Source: a bacterium (lineage in GTDB: Bacteria > Cyanobacteriota > Vampirovibrionia > Gastranaerophilales > Gastranaerophilaceae). From it: DNA of 64,000 bases. The notes below the pieces were generated by a model that was not told where the DNA came from, ran no database searches, and was given only the letters and a program-made list of their open reading frames with translations. Below, piece by piece: positions 43,760 to 53,750 of this stretch. The stretch is from the NCBI GenBank assembly GCA_017480425.1, contig JAFVAR010000023.1, positions 49,369 through 113,368 on the forward strand. The letters run 5' to 3'. A program made the translations under genes and the position numbers. Position 1 is the first letter of the stretch; the number at the start of each line of letters is the position of its first letter.

Positions 43760-45382
43760 TTAGTCTTTTTTCAGACGTTTAAGAAGTTCTCCTGCGTAAT
43801 CCATTTTAAAAATCAAGTTAAGTACAGTGTACATTGCAAGCGTGATGAGCATTACCGAGAAAATTTTTGTAATTTCAAATATGTATTTAGGAAGCAATAT
43901 TTTATCAAACCCCAAGCATATATACCATCCTGCAAGCAGAGTTAAGAATCCTGCAAAAAGCATTTTTACAAGGTTTATAAACAAAATTTTATAGTTAAGT
44001 TCGATTTTATTATGCATAAATAATCCGAGCATAGTTGCGTTATATAGAGTTACAAGCGAAGTAGAAAGGGTGATTCCGGCTATTCCCATATTAAGTTTTA
44101 GTATCAAAAACCAGTTTAATACAACTTTTAAAGCAATTGCAGAGACAGCTATTAAAAACGGGGTTTTTGAATCATTGTATGCATAATACACCCTTGTGAT
44201 TGAATCTCTGAATACGTATGGAATTATTGAAAATGAAAGAAAACACAGAGCTTCCGAAACCATAATTACCGCATTAGAATCAAACGCTCCTCTCTCAAAC
44301 ACAAGAGAGATTCCGTCTTCTGCCAACAGCAAAATCAATATAACTATTGGAATTGCTGCAAAAAACAGAACTCCTACACCTTTGTTAAAGTAATTCCTGA
44401 TAGAATTTTCATCCCCTTCGCCTGCAAGACGTGAAAATATCGGAAACAAAGGAACCAAAAATGCCGTAACCAGAATGCCTACAGGAAATTGGAATATTCT
44501 GTTGGCAAAAACAACTGACGTCCAAGCACCTTCTTTAAGGGTAGATGCAAAAAACATATCTATATAAATTCCGATTTGTCCTATTGTAGAACTAAGAATT
44601 GCGGGAAATAACAGTTCCATTATATTATTAAAGTGAGGATTATTGACAAAATTCAGATTCGGCTTTATTCTGTAACCTATTTTTCTTACGGAAGGATACT
44701 GAACCAAAATTTGTACAACCGCACCCAATAGAGTTGCAAGAGCGAGAATTTTTCCGGATGAATCCGTATGAAAATGTCCTGCTGCCACTATACCTGCAAT
44801 TACCACAAGACTTAGCATCATCGGAGAAATATTGGGTATAATATATTTTTTATGACATACCAGAATTCCGTAGAAAATGCCGATTATTCCTCCTATTAGA
44901 ATAATTGGAGACATTATTTTAAAATGCTCTGATGCAAGGTGCAGAAGCTCCGGAGAACCGGCAGAAATAATTATGCCCATTATTTTATCGGCAAATAAAA
45001 AGCCGACCACAGACAGAGCCGCAAAAAACAAAAATGTTAATGTAAGAAATGTATTATACAGTCTGTTTATTTTTGCATCTACAACACACTCTTTTCCCAA
45101 CAGTTTTGAAAATACTGCAACTACCGCACTATGAAAAGGGCCTCCAACTCCGCCAAGAATAATAATTGCAAGCGACGGAATTTGAAGTGCATAAAAATAT
45201 GCATCTGAAACAAGTGTTGCTCCATAGTAATTCGCAACAACCATATCACGAACGAATCCTATGAGTTTGCTCGCTATTGTTACAAGCGCAATAAGCCAAG
45301 CAGCTTTCAGCACTCCTGGCGTTTCATCATTAGTAATCTTGTTCTGTAGTTCTTCTTGCATACTTTTCAACCAGCTCGACAT
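43760..45382 (-). CDS. murJ: Lipid II flippase MurJ (MviN)
   Basis: The 540-residue protein with about 14 membrane helices moves lipid II across the inner membrane for peptidoglycan synthesis. Seen: ALVTIASKLIGFVRDMVVANYYGA, GGPFHSAVVAVF, GILVTAFLVPLFPIFSRLAG, and FRDSITRVYYAYNDSKTPF. Its start lies 53 bases inside the 3' end of the SpoIID-like gene; a second ATG at 45361 is an alternative. Genes cysS, SpoIID-like and murJ run together on this strand and overlap. Confidence 0.92.
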   Translation of the reverse strand: MSSWLKSMQEELQNKITNDETPGVLKAAWLIALVTIASKLIGFVRDMVVANYYGATLVSDAYFYALQIPSLAIIILGGVGGPFHSAVVAVFSKLLGKECVVDAKINRLYNTFLTLTFLFFAALSVVGFLFADKIMGIIISAGSPELLHLASEHFKIMSPIILIGGIIGIFYGILVCHKKYIIPNISPMMLSLVVIAGIVAAGHFHTDSSGKILALATLLGAVVQILVQYPSVRKIGYRIKPNLNFVNNPHFNNIMELLFPAILSSTIGQIGIYIDMFFASTLKEGAWTSVVFANRIFQFPVGILVTAFLVPLFPIFSRLAGEGDENSIRNYFNKGVGVLFFAAIPIVILILLLAEDGISLVFERGAFDSNAVIMVSEALCFLSFSIIPYVFRDSITRVYYAYNDSKTPFLIAVSAIALKVVLNWFLILKLNMGIAGITLSTSLVTLYNATMLGLFMHNKIELNYKILFINLVKMLFAGFLTLLAGWYICLGFDKILLPKYIFEITKIFSVMLITLAMYTVLNLIFKMDYAGELLKRLKKD

Positions 45383-47000
45383 ACAAAGTAACGGAACGAC
45401 CTAATGAGGGCGCATAAAATACTATTGTATTTTCTCCGTCCTCTATGTATCTTGAAATATCTATTTTATACTCTTTCTGAAAAACTGTTTTAGCTACCGG
45501 GAACTCTAACTCCTTACCGTTAATCATAACAGCAATCTTACCTGCAGTTGTGTCTTTTATCACAATCTGAGCCCTACCTATAGGCGCCCAAAAAGTTTGT
45601 TTGACATCCTCACCACAAACCGTAACCGGGACTGTTCCGAGATGAATTCCGGAATAATAATGCCTTAAAATATTATAGTATGGCTGATTTAGCTTTGTTG
45701 CCATATATCCTGCGCCATATTGGCTCATTCCGACACCATGTCCGAAACCGCCTCCGTATACAGTTATTGACGTCAAATTTCCATAACTGTCGAATTTATT
45801 TTCAAAAACAATATTCGCACTAGGCAATGATACACCGTTTTTCTGAAAGACTCTTCTGATTACAAGCTCCTTCATTATTCTGTAACATCCTTTAGATGTC
45901 ATAATTTCAACTTCCATAGCTTTACCGGAAGCTCCACGACGCATTACCTTAATATCCTTAATTTTACCCAATGTATCACCCTGTCTAAATGCCGGAAGTA
46001 CAAATCCTGTTTTCGACTGAGCCACAAGCGTTGAAGGAAGCAATTCTTCAAGTTCTGCGACATTCCACTCCTTAGTCCATCTGTAATACGGAGATTCTAT
46101 GTCAAAAGCCGGTACTTTTGATTCGTAAAACTCTTTTATTTTATCCTCCGTATCCAGAGGTGCAAATTCCTCTTTGTCAGGGACTGCCGTTAAATAAGGT
46201 TTTGATGCGGACGGAAATATTTTCGTTTGAGGATCAGAAAAAGCGTTTGCATAACTTTCTGTATACCCTCCTGCAGTTGAACTATACAGAGCTAAAATCA
46301 ATTCTCCGTCATAAAGAGCCACTATTCCGTCTGTTTCCATTACTGCACGGGTCGCCAAATCAGATTCAGTATTTGCACCGAAATATACCTGACTTGCAAC
46401 ACTGTCAACGACATTAAATTCTTTATATGCTTGCGTTCTCGGAGTAAGAACATAATTTCTTGCGGCTACTGCCTGTGCTTTTAATGCTTCCAATCCGAAT
46501 GCAACAGGCATTTCGTTCGGAACTACACCCTTCAAATACTCCTGAGTTTCAACTAAGTTAACTACATAAAATCCGGATCGTTTTTCGTTTTGAACAATTT
46601 CAAAAGCTCCATGATACATTGCAGGCTGACCTTTTCTTAAAAGTCCTTTGATACCGAGGATTCCCTGAGGACAAATAACTACAAAATCTCTTAACATGCC
46701 TGACTGTCCGTTAATATTTACATCAAGTCCTGTCGGAGTATTTTTTACAAATATATCCGTATTTGCAGGAATTTTTACTATAACCTTTCTTGAATATTTA
46801 TCACAAATTTCGCACTCGGAATTTCCATACAAAACTGCCTCCGTTTTTAAAACATTTTGAAATTTGTTATCCGTAATTCCAACTCTGACGACATTGTCAT
46901 CGATTTGTTCAGCCAAAACTGCTTTAGCATCAGCTATTCCGAAAATCAACAAAAATGTGACCAATAAAAAGCATAGCCCTTTATTTATTTTAACTCCCAA
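45330..47000 (-). CDS. SpoIID/LytB-domain protein, exported
   Basis: The 556-residue protein has a signal peptide (1-28), a middle region, and the SpoIID domain: VVNLVETQEYLKGVVPNEMPVAFGLEALKAQAVAARNYVL, then VYDGELILALYSSTAGGYTESY and GFGHGVGMSQYGAGYMA. SpoIID is a lytic transglycosylase acting on denuded glycan; homologues outside sporulating bacteria (LytB type) act in cell-wall remodelling. A C-terminal beta-rich tail (about 460-556) is added. It overlaps cysS by 16 bases and murJ by 53, suggesting one operon tied to envelope growth. Confidence 0.88.
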   Translation of the reverse strand: MGVKINKGLCFLLVTFLLIFGIADAKAVLAEQIDDNVVRVGITDNKFQNVLKTEAVLYGNSECEICDKYSRKVIVKIPANTDIFVKNTPTGLDVNINGQSGMLRDFVVICPQGILGIKGLLRKGQPAMYHGAFEIVQNEKRSGFYVVNLVETQEYLKGVVPNEMPVAFGLEALKAQAVAARNYVLTPRTQAYKEFNVVDSVASQVYFGANTESDLATRAVMETDGIVALYDGELILALYSSTAGGYTESYANAFSDPQTKIFPSASKPYLTAVPDKEEFAPLDTEDKIKEFYESKVPAFDIESPYYRWTKEWNVAELEELLPSTLVAQSKTGFVLPAFRQGDTLGKIKDIKVMRRGASGKAMEVEIMTSKGCYRIMKELVIRRVFQKNGVSLPSANIVFENKFDSYGNLTSITVYGGGFGHGVGMSQYGAGYMATKLNQPYYNILRHYYSGIHLGTVPVTVCGEDVKQTFWAPIGRAQIVIKDTTAGKIAVMINGKELEFPVAKTVFQKEYKIDISRYIEDGENTIVFYAPSLGRSVTLYVELVEKYARRTTEQDY

Positions 47001-48355
47001 GTAGTACCTTCCTTAGAATCTTTTAACACAATTCCATATTTGTCCAAAGCAATACGAACCTTATCCGCAAAATCCCAATTTTTCTCTGCTCTGGCTATTC
47101 TTCTCTTTTCTATCAACTCATCCATTGAAGAAAAATTCTCTCCGATTTCTTCACTGATTTTATTCAAAACTTCCGTTATCTCATCTTCACTCAAAGATGC
47201 CTTATCAAAAGTAAAGCCTAATGACTCTGCTAATATGCGTAAAAGAGGATAAGCATACAAAACGTCCTTATTTGCTTTATTAGTTAAATCAAAGAGCACA
47301 GCAAGCGCCTTTGATGTATTCAAATCGTCATCCATTGCCTCAATGAATTGATTATACTCATCGTATTTATTAATATCTGATATACTGTTATCCGCTCTTT
47401 TTGCGTTAAGCATACGTTTTACACCGTTTGCAGCTGCCTGCAATGATTCATCAGAAAATTCGACAGGCATTCTGTAATGATTTGTCAGAATAAAGAATCT
47501 GATTGTATTTGCGTCATAATTCTTAAGTAAATCATCTATCGTCAAAAAATTACCCAAAGATTTTGACATTTTTTCTTTATTTATAGTTACAAAACCATTA
47601 TGGAGCCAGTAATTCACAAACTTGCAACCGTTTGCACACTCAGATTGAGCAATTTCGTTTTCATGGTGCGGAAAGATTAAATCAGCTCCGCCTGCGTGAA
47701 TATCAATCGTTTTACCCAAATATTTCCGGCTCATAGCAGAGCACTCTATATGCCACCCCGGACGACCAACACCCCAAGGTGACTTGTAACCGAATTTTTC
47801 ATCCTTTTTCCACAACGCAAAATCCAGAGGATCTTCCTTTTGCTCACCAACTTCAATCCTTGCACCGCTTTCTAATTGGTCAATCGGCTGTCCTGACAAA
47901 CTTCCGTATTTACCGAATTTTTTTACCCTAAAATACACATCACCGTTTACCTCGTATGCATAGCCCTTTTCTATCAAATCTTTATTCATGGCTATCATCT
48001 CACCTAAGGTCTTTGTTGCAAAGGGTTCTATATCAGGCTGCAAATTGTTCAGTTTCTTCATAGATTCGCTGAATTTTTTGTACCAGTATGACGAAACCTC
48101 TTCCGGCGTCTTTCCCTCACTGTCAGCCTTCTTTAATATCTTATCATCTACGTCTGTTACGTTTCTGCAATAAGTTACATCATATCCCCTAAATTTTAAA
48201 TATCTGTACAATACATCCCAAGTAATGTAACATCTTGCATGGCCTAAATGCGCATTATCATACACAGTAGGCCCGCATACATACATTTTAACCTTGTTAC
48301 CTTCAATAGGCTTAAATTCTTCTATTTTACTATTGTATGTATTATATAATCTCAT
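46985..48355 (-). CDS. cysS: Cysteinyl-tRNA synthetase
   Basis: The 456-residue class I synthetase charges tRNA-Cys. Seen: MYVCGPTVYDNAHLGHARCY (zinc Cys and HIGH motif), WHIECSAMSRKYLG and GADLIFPHHENEIAQSE, KEKMSKSLGNF (KMSKS motif), and the C-terminal helical domain. First gene of the cysS/SpoIID-like/murJ unit. It overlaps the SpoIID-like start by 16 bases. Confidence 0.96.
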   Translation of the reverse strand: MRLYNTYNSKIEEFKPIEGNKVKMYVCGPTVYDNAHLGHARCYITWDVLYRYLKFRGYDVTYCRNVTDVDDKILKKADSEGKTPEEVSSYWYKKFSESMKKLNNLQPDIEPFATKTLGEMIAMNKDLIEKGYAYEVNGDVYFRVKKFGKYGSLSGQPIDQLESGARIEVGEQKEDPLDFALWKKDEKFGYKSPWGVGRPGWHIECSAMSRKYLGKTIDIHAGGADLIFPHHENEIAQSECANGCKFVNYWLHNGFVTINKEKMSKSLGNFLTIDDLLKNYDANTIRFFILTNHYRMPVEFSDESLQAAANGVKRMLNAKRADNSISDINKYDEYNQFIEAMDDDLNTSKALAVLFDLTNKANKDVLYAYPLLRILAESLGFTFDKASLSEDEITEVLNKISEEIGENFSSMDELIEKRRIARAEKNWDFADKVRIALDKYGIVLKDSKEGTTWELK

Positions 48356-48450
48356 ATTTTTGCTCCCCAGTATAACATTGATTTTACTACAAACAGGTAC
48401 AAATTGAAAAGGGGGAGAATAAATAGTAATAAATTAAAAGCAATGTTTCA

Positions 48451-48491
48451 ATAAAAATGCCCGTTTTTATCAAAGATAAAAATCGGGCATT
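48451..48491 (-). terminator. Terminator of gatA
   Basis: Read on the minus strand: AATGCCCG...CGGGCATT with GATAAAAA/TTTTTATC inside, then TTTTTAT. It follows the gatA stop. Confidence 0.8.
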
Positions 48492-48510
48492 ATAGTTAAT
48501 TCTTGTAATT

Positions 48511-49974
48511 TTATAAAGTTGCTAATTTTTTATAATAATCATGAGCTTGCTCAAACTTATATGCAAAGTTGAACAATTTTGCCTCTTTTAACTGCGGAGC
48601 CATAATTTGAAGCCCAATTGGCATGCCGTCACAATCGAATCCTGCCGGAACTGATATTGCAGGAATACCTGCAAGATTTGCACCGATTGTTGCAATATCT
48701 GTCAGATACATAGCAAGCGGATCCTCAGTCTTAGAACCCAAATCGAATGCTGTATTTGGGCAAGTCGGTGCAATAAGTACATCAACTTGAGAAAATGCTT
48801 TTATAAAGTCTTCATTAACAACTCTTCTCATTTGCAGAGCTTTTTTATAGTAAGCGTCATAGTATCCTGAACTCAACGCATAAGTACCAAGCATTATACG
48901 GCGTTTTACTTCCGGACCAAAACCTTCCGCACGTGTTTTACAATACATTTCAAGCAGATTTTTTGCATCAGCTGTCCTGTGACCGTATTTTACGCCGTCA
49001 AAACGAGCCAAATTAGAACTGCATTCTGCTGTAGCTAAAATATAGTAAATACCGATAGAGTGTTTAATATTAGGAAGAGAAACCTCAACAACTTCTGCCC
49101 CCAGTGATTTATATGTATCTATTGCGCTTTGTATTGCATTTTTAACATCATCTGCAAGCCCTTCGCCTATAAGTTCTTTTACCACACCAACCTTCAAGCC
49201 TTTTATATCATTGTTTAAAGACTCTCTGTAGTTTTCAACAGGAAGTTTTAAGGAAGTAGAATCGTGATAATCGTATCCGGAAATGACCTCCAAAAGAGCA
49301 GCTGCATCTTCAACCGTTCTTGCAAACGGGCCGATTTGGTCAAGAGAGGATGCAAAAGCTATTAAACCATATCTTGAGACTTTGCCGTATGTAGGCTTCA
49401 TACCTACAATACCGCAAAAGCTTGCAGGCAAACGAATACTTCCGCCTGTATCAGAGCCGAGGGCAAGTGCTGCTTCACAAGACGCTACAGATGCGGCAGA
49501 ACCGCCTGAAGAACCTCCTGGGACTTTGTTTAAATTCCAAGGGTTATGAACCTTCTTGAATGCGGAATTTTCATTTGAAGAACCCATTGCAAATTCATCC
49601 AAATTAGCCTTTCCCACAATAGGAATCAAATTATCAAGCAATTTTTGAGTTGCAGTTGCATTATACGGCGATACAAAATTTTCCAAAATCTTGCTTGATG
49701 CTGTTGTCTTTGAGCCGATTAAGTTCATATTATCTTTTAATGCAAGAGGGACACCGGCCAAAAGCGGCAATTCTTCTCCGGCTGCAATTTTTGCATCAAC
49801 TTTCTTTGCTGTATCCAGTGCAATATTTTCTGTTAATGAATTGAATGCACCCAGTCTGTCATCAACATCCTTTATTCGATTTAAAGATGCCTGAGTAAGC
49901 TCTACCGCAGAAACCTCTTTATTCTTAAGTGCTCTATACTGTTCCATAGCACTTTTCTTTAACATTTCATGCAT
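48511..49974 (-). CDS. gatA: Asp-tRNA(Asn)/Glu-tRNA(Gln) amidotransferase subunit A
   Basis: The 487-residue amidase hydrolyses glutamine to feed ammonia to GatB, which amidates misacylated tRNA. The amidase-signature triad is visible: Lys80 (GVPLALKDNMN), Ser155 (VPGGSSGGSAAS) and Ser179 (SDTGGSIRLPA). Start ATG after GGAGAAGAT. gatB and gatC are not in the window. A terminator follows. Its presence supports indirect Gln (and perhaps Asn) tRNA charging together with gltX. Confidence 0.95.
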   Translation of the reverse strand: MHEMLKKSAMEQYRALKNKEVSAVELTQASLNRIKDVDDRLGAFNSLTENIALDTAKKVDAKIAAGEELPLLAGVPLALKDNMNLIGSKTTASSKILENFVSPYNATATQKLLDNLIPIVGKANLDEFAMGSSNENSAFKKVHNPWNLNKVPGGSSGGSAASVASCEAALALGSDTGGSIRLPASFCGIVGMKPTYGKVSRYGLIAFASSLDQIGPFARTVEDAAALLEVISGYDYHDSTSLKLPVENYRESLNNDIKGLKVGVVKELIGEGLADDVKNAIQSAIDTYKSLGAEVVEVSLPNIKHSIGIYYILATAECSSNLARFDGVKYGHRTADAKNLLEMYCKTRAEGFGPEVKRRIMLGTYALSSGYYDAYYKKALQMRRVVNEDFIKAFSQVDVLIAPTCPNTAFDLGSKTEDPLAMYLTDIATIGANLAGIPAISVPAGFDCDGMPIGLQIMAPQLKEAKLFNFAYKFEQAHDYYKKLATL

Positions 49975-50118
49975 ATCTTCTCCTTAATGGGGTAAAACTC
50001 TTATACCCTTAATACCCCGATAATAAAATTATACCAAAAACAAGAATGCTTGAAACAAACATTAATTTAATATTTTTATGTTAAGATATAACTATCACGA
50101 ATCTAAAGGAGGGAAACA

Positions 50119-51417
50119 ATGATTACAAAGATTTCAGCTTTAAGAACTTCGTTTTCAAATGTGGATTTTTCAAAATACGCATCAAAAGCATCGAAGTTTG
50201 TAGATGAATTTTCAACAAGAGCTAATAAACCCGGCAAGTTTTTAAACTGGGTTGATTTACCTAAAGAACAATTAAAAAGACTAGATGATTTATATTCAAT
50301 GGCATCATCTCTCAAATCTCAAACAGGAGCAACAAAGCTCAGTGTACTGGGCATTGGAGGTTCAAAGCACACCGTAGAACACATGCTTGGAATTAACGGA
50401 TTAAATATAGACGGAAATTCAATTTTATTCTATTCTGACGTAGATTCTACAAGTTTGAACAGATTTCTTGCCAAATTAGGGAATAATGTTTTAAGCTCGA
50501 ACTACCTCGTAGCCTCAAAATCAGGTTCTACGTTTGAAACAAAAGACGGATTTTTAAGATTACAAAAAATGGTAGAAGATGCTTATCTTGCAAAAGGAAT
50601 GTCTCATGATGAAGCAAAGAAAGCCGCTGCTAAACATTTTATTGCAGTAACTGATAAAAACCCGGAAAAGAGTGAACTCAGAAGAACTTCTCAAGAAAGC
50701 GGATGGCTCGGAGATTTATATATTCACGATGATGTAGGCGGAAGATTCTCTGCATTTGACGACCACGCTTTATTCACTCTTGCTTATGCAGGAATGCCGA
50801 AAGAAGATATGGCATCTATGCTTCGCTCAGCACAAGAAGTTTCTGAACTTTCTTTATCAAACGATTTGGAAGCTAATGACGCTTTAAAAGAAGGTATCTT
50901 CTGGGCAGACGCTAAGATGAAAGGTATTAATGCGTCCGTTCACCAGTATATGGGTTCAATGTTTGAAAACACTGTATACTGGCATGCACAAATGCAAAAT
51001 GAATCCGTTAAAGACACTCTGAAACAGATTGCAAAAGTTCCTGATGCTATGCACCACTCAGCAGAAGCGCATTTTAATCCTGCAAACAAGTTTGCATTTG
51101 CACTTACTGTTCCTACAGATAACGGAGTTTGCTCATCAAACGCTTCAGCATACGTTGACGCTCTTACAAAATCCTATGAATCGACAGGCGCCTTCTTTAA
51201 AGAGTATGTTGAAACATCAGAACTTGGACTTAAGCCTGAAGCTGCAGGCGCATTGACTCAATTAAGAGCATTTGCAACAGTTTACCAAGAAATTGTCGAT
51301 GCCGTTATGCAGAACAAATCACTTCCGGAAGTGTTTGACAGCGTACTTCAACCGCACGTAGAGTTCTACAAAAAGAACCTTAAAGGTGGCGTTGTAACTC
51401 CGGGTATGATAGGATAG
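50119..51417 (+). CDS. pgi: Glucose-6-phosphate isomerase
   Basis: The 432-residue sugar isomerase links glucose 6-phosphate to fructose 6-phosphate in glycolysis. Seen: LSVLGIGGSKHTVE (phosphate loop), VASKSGSTFETKDGFLRL (Ser/Thr phosphate contacts), IHDDVGGRFSAFDDHALF, and MHHSAEAHFNPANKF, the expected His region. Length is near the short bacterial form, but residue detail differs from E. coli Pgi, so a neighbouring sugar-phosphate isomerase activity is not fully excluded. AAGGAGGG precedes the start. Confidence 0.85.
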   Translation: MITKISALRTSFSNVDFSKYASKASKFVDEFSTRANKPGKFLNWVDLPKEQLKRLDDLYSMASSLKSQTGATKLSVLGIGGSKHTVEHMLGINGLNIDGNSILFYSDVDSTSLNRFLAKLGNNVLSSNYLVASKSGSTFETKDGFLRLQKMVEDAYLAKGMSHDEAKKAAAKHFIAVTDKNPEKSELRRTSQESGWLGDLYIHDDVGGRFSAFDDHALFTLAYAGMPKEDMASMLRSAQEVSELSLSNDLEANDALKEGIFWADAKMKGINASVHQYMGSMFENTVYWHAQMQNESVKDTLKQIAKVPDAMHHSAEAHFNPANKFAFALTVPTDNGVCSSNASAYVDALTKSYESTGAFFKEYVETSELGLKPEAAGALTQLRAFATVYQEIVDAVMQNKSLPEVFDSVLQPHVEFYKKNLKGGVVTPGMIG

Positions 51418-51435
51418 AAATTTGAACTTAAAAAA

Positions 51436-51473
51436 ACAAAAAACGGTTTGTACAAATGCAAACCGTTTTTTGT
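51436..51473. terminator. Bidirectional terminator between pgi and the 91-residue gene
   Basis: ACAAAAAACGGTTTG and CAAACCGTTTTTTGT form a 15-bp perfect stem, with U tracts in both directions. Confidence 0.88.
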
Positions 51474-51476
51474 TTC

Positions 51477-51752
51477 TTAACCTATTTTATCAATTTTTTT
51501 AGGTTTTGCTTCCGGTTGAGTTAGATATTCAAGCATTTCAAGTGGCATATCTTTTCCTGTAACACTTTTGTACATTTTTTTTACCAATTCAGGATTTTTT
51601 CTCAAATATTCTACATTTTTTTGCATTTCCATATACTCAAAAGCTTGTTTAAACAACTCCTTAGTATTTTTAAAATCAAGTTTCCTACTTTGTAGTTTAT
51701 AATCTTTTATAGATTTTTTACCATTTTTTGAAGTCGCTCCTGTTACTGCCAT
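51477..51752 (-). CDS. Unknown small protein (91 aa)
   Basis: Not recognised. It is basic and helical: TSKNGKKSIKDYKLQSRKLDF, then KQAFEYMEMQKNVEYLRKNPELVKKMYKS, then a tail rich in Lys/Pro. GGAGGATT supports the start. It carries copy 3 of the CAATT-N17-TTTATATA element and is closed by a terminator, so it is its own transcription unit. No DNA-binding motif can be assigned. Confidence 0.65.
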   Translation of the reverse strand: MAVTGATSKNGKKSIKDYKLQSRKLDFKNTKELFKQAFEYMEMQKNVEYLRKNPELVKKMYKSVTGKDMPLEMLEYLTQPEAKPKKIDKIG

Positions 51753-51788
51753 ATTTAATCCTCCGTGTTTTCATATACTAATCGTATA

Positions 51789-51819
51789 TATATAAAGTAT
51801 TTACGGAGAAAATAATTGT
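51789..51819 (-). promoter_or_regulatory. Putative novel promoter element, copy 3
   Basis: Read on the minus strand: ACAATT, 17 bases, TTTATATATATAC, then 36 bases to the ATG at 51752. First base A instead of G in the upstream box; downstream box identical to the other copies. Confidence 0.6.
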
Positions 51820-51846
51820 CTTTTTTTTTACAAAACTTTATAAATA

Positions 51847-53091
51847 TCATAAAGCTTCAGTTGAACCGCTTGTATTTTTATTTTTAGACTTTGTTTCTTT
51901 TAATTTCTTTTCACGTTCCTGAATCTTAATCATTGTTTCCATATCCATTTCATGAATTTTTCTCACGTATTCAAGACGTTTAGTTTCATCTTCGATTTTT
52001 TTATCTGCTTTATCTTGTTTCTTCTTAATTTTAGCTTTTTCTTTAGCTTGTTTTGCCTCAAACTCAATCTCTGAAACCGGAACTACGTCAGAATCTTCTA
52101 CAAGGCGGTACCCGATAACCGATACAGGAACAGTTGCACCGGTTAGCGATTCCAGCCTGGTTTCTTCGCCTTCCATATCTATACTCCAAGTGCCCAAAAA
52201 TTTCGGAGCATCGCCTGTATATGCGTACGCACAAACAATAACTCTGTTTTCGTCATTTGCATCAAACCCCATCGGATAAATATCCCAGCGTTTATCGTTC
52301 AAATTTGCTCCCGTTTTCATTTCCCAATATGTAACTATTGCTTCTCTGATTTCAGGCAATTTTTTCGCTTGCTTTTGGGCAAAATCGTATACCCACAACT
52401 CGGTTTTCCAGATTCCATCATGCCTGTAACCTATTTTTTCTTTGACAACAAGCTTATTATTATCACTTGAAAAATCAATAGGGGTGAGCGTCCTGAATAC
52501 AAATTTTGTATCAATGTCTTTGGAAGTCGAAATAAGCGGTTCCGGTTCTTTATTTAAGACATTTGCTTTTTCAACCTTATCAATGTTTGAAAGCGTCGAA
52601 TCCAAATTGATTAAAAATAAATCACAACTTGTGCAGTCAGACTGTGCATAATAATATACCGCAGGATAAACGAGTTTAGTATAATCTCCTGAAACAATTC
52701 CCTGTGCATTTATCTGTCTGTCAAAATTCAATTTTCTCGGGAGTGAAAGTTCAGGGCTGCCCACAGGGTCATTATACTTTACAAGCTTAAACTTGTGCTG
52801 CGGAACGTACACCATGTTCTCATCCTTTGGCATTTCTGCCTGAGTTAAAATTTTTGCACTGATTTCTCGTTTTGTCTTTGCTCTGGATTTTGCTTCATAC
52901 TCTTCCATCGTCATATAACCTGATTCAGGCAAGCGGCTTTTTTCATATTTTTCTTTCACATCATGTTTATCGACATCATTTTTGTATAAATACTCAGAAA
53001 CAGTCTTATCTTGACGCCGCATTATGGGGTATTTTAGCTGTGTAAATTGGACTTTTGCAGCCATTATCATGCCGGCAAGCGGAGAAAACAT
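51847..53091 (-). CDS. Unknown protein with beta-strand body and coiled C-terminus (414 aa)
   Basis: The start at 53091 is inside the stop of the response-regulator gene (TAATG) and follows GGAAGGG. The body (about 70-330) has repeated strand patterns (KLVKYNDPVGSPELSLPRK, LFLINLD, ELWVYDF), possibly a propeller-like fold; the tail (about 340-414) is a very charged Lys/Glu coil. No catalytic motif is seen. Third gene of a translationally coupled unit with a histidine kinase and a LuxR-type regulator, so it may be an output or partner of that system. Confidence 0.7.
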   Translation of the reverse strand: MFSPLAGMIMAAKVQFTQLKYPIMRRQDKTVSEYLYKNDVDKHDVKEKYEKSRLPESGYMTMEEYEAKSRAKTKREISAKILTQAEMPKDENMVYVPQHKFKLVKYNDPVGSPELSLPRKLNFDRQINAQGIVSGDYTKLVYPAVYYYAQSDCTSCDLFLINLDSTLSNIDKVEKANVLNKEPEPLISTSKDIDTKFVFRTLTPIDFSSDNNKLVVKEKIGYRHDGIWKTELWVYDFAQKQAKKLPEIREAIVTYWEMKTGANLNDKRWDIYPMGFDANDENRVIVCAYAYTGDAPKFLGTWSIDMEGEETRLESLTGATVPVSVIGYRLVEDSDVVPVSEIEFEAKQAKEKAKIKKKQDKADKKIEDETKRLEYVRKIHEMDMETMIKIQEREKKLKETKSKNKNTSGSTEAL

Positions 53092-53750
53092 TATACCAAC
53101 CCTTCCTTCATCGCAGTAACGGTTGCCTGCGTCCTTGTAGTAACACAAAGTTTTTGCAGAATACTGTGTACGTGTGCTTTAGCAGTAGCTCTGGATATTA
53201 CAAGTTTAGATGCAATTTCCGGATTTGTAAGTCCTTCAACCATAAGCTCCAAAACATCCAACTCTCTGTCCGTCAGTCCGTATGAGTTCTCGGTTCTCTT
53301 AATTTCCGGCTCGGAAACTACTTTTGAAGAAGGTCTTTGCAAGTTAGAAAAAACCATCTTTGCAATACTCGGGTCAATCCAGCCAATACCTTCATAAACT
53401 GATTTAATCGCTGATATTGTCTGCTCCGGAGTTGCACCCTTCATAATATAACCGTCCGCTCCGGCTCTAAATGCTTCAAAGACATCATTGTCGCTATCCC
53501 GAGAGGTAAATATCAGCACTTTAACATCAGGATTAAATTCTTTGATTCTAAGAGTTGCCTCTATTCCGTCAATATTAGGAAGTCCTATATCCATCAGAAT
53601 GACGTCGGGAGAAACTTCTCTGGCTTTTTTAATTCCTTCAAGCCCATCTGCAGCCTGAGCAGCAAGATTAATGTCTTCCGCCTTATCAAGCAACATCGTT
53701 AAACCCATTCTGTATAATTCATGGTCTTCAACAAGCAGTACATTTATCAT
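53091..53750 (-). CDS. NarL/LuxR-family response regulator
   Basis: 219 residues. Receiver domain 1-120 with EDH (8-10), phospho-acceptor Asp54 (VILMDIGLP) and Lys in the usual place; C-terminal LuxR HTH (about 155-213) with LTDRELDVLELMVEGLTNPEIA and VHSILQKL. It is a DNA-binding transcription regulator. It overlaps the kinase gene by 4 bases and is thus the likely cognate partner. Confidence 0.92.
   Translation of the reverse strand: MINVLLVEDHELYRMGLTMLLDKAEDINLAAQAADGLEGIKKAREVSPDVILMDIGLPNIDGIEATLRIKEFNPDVKVLIFTSRDSDNDVFEAFRAGADGYIMKGATPEQTISAIKSVYEGIGWIDPSIAKMVFSNLQRPSSKVVSEPEIKRTENSYGLTDRELDVLELMVEGLTNPEIASKLVISRATAKAHVHSILQKLCVTTRTQATVTAMKEGLV

Noticed and set aside
49989..50018. GGGGTA...TACCCC inverted repeat in the gatA leader as a riboswitch or T-box
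   Set aside because: The stem is short and no T-box or riboswitch core is visible.
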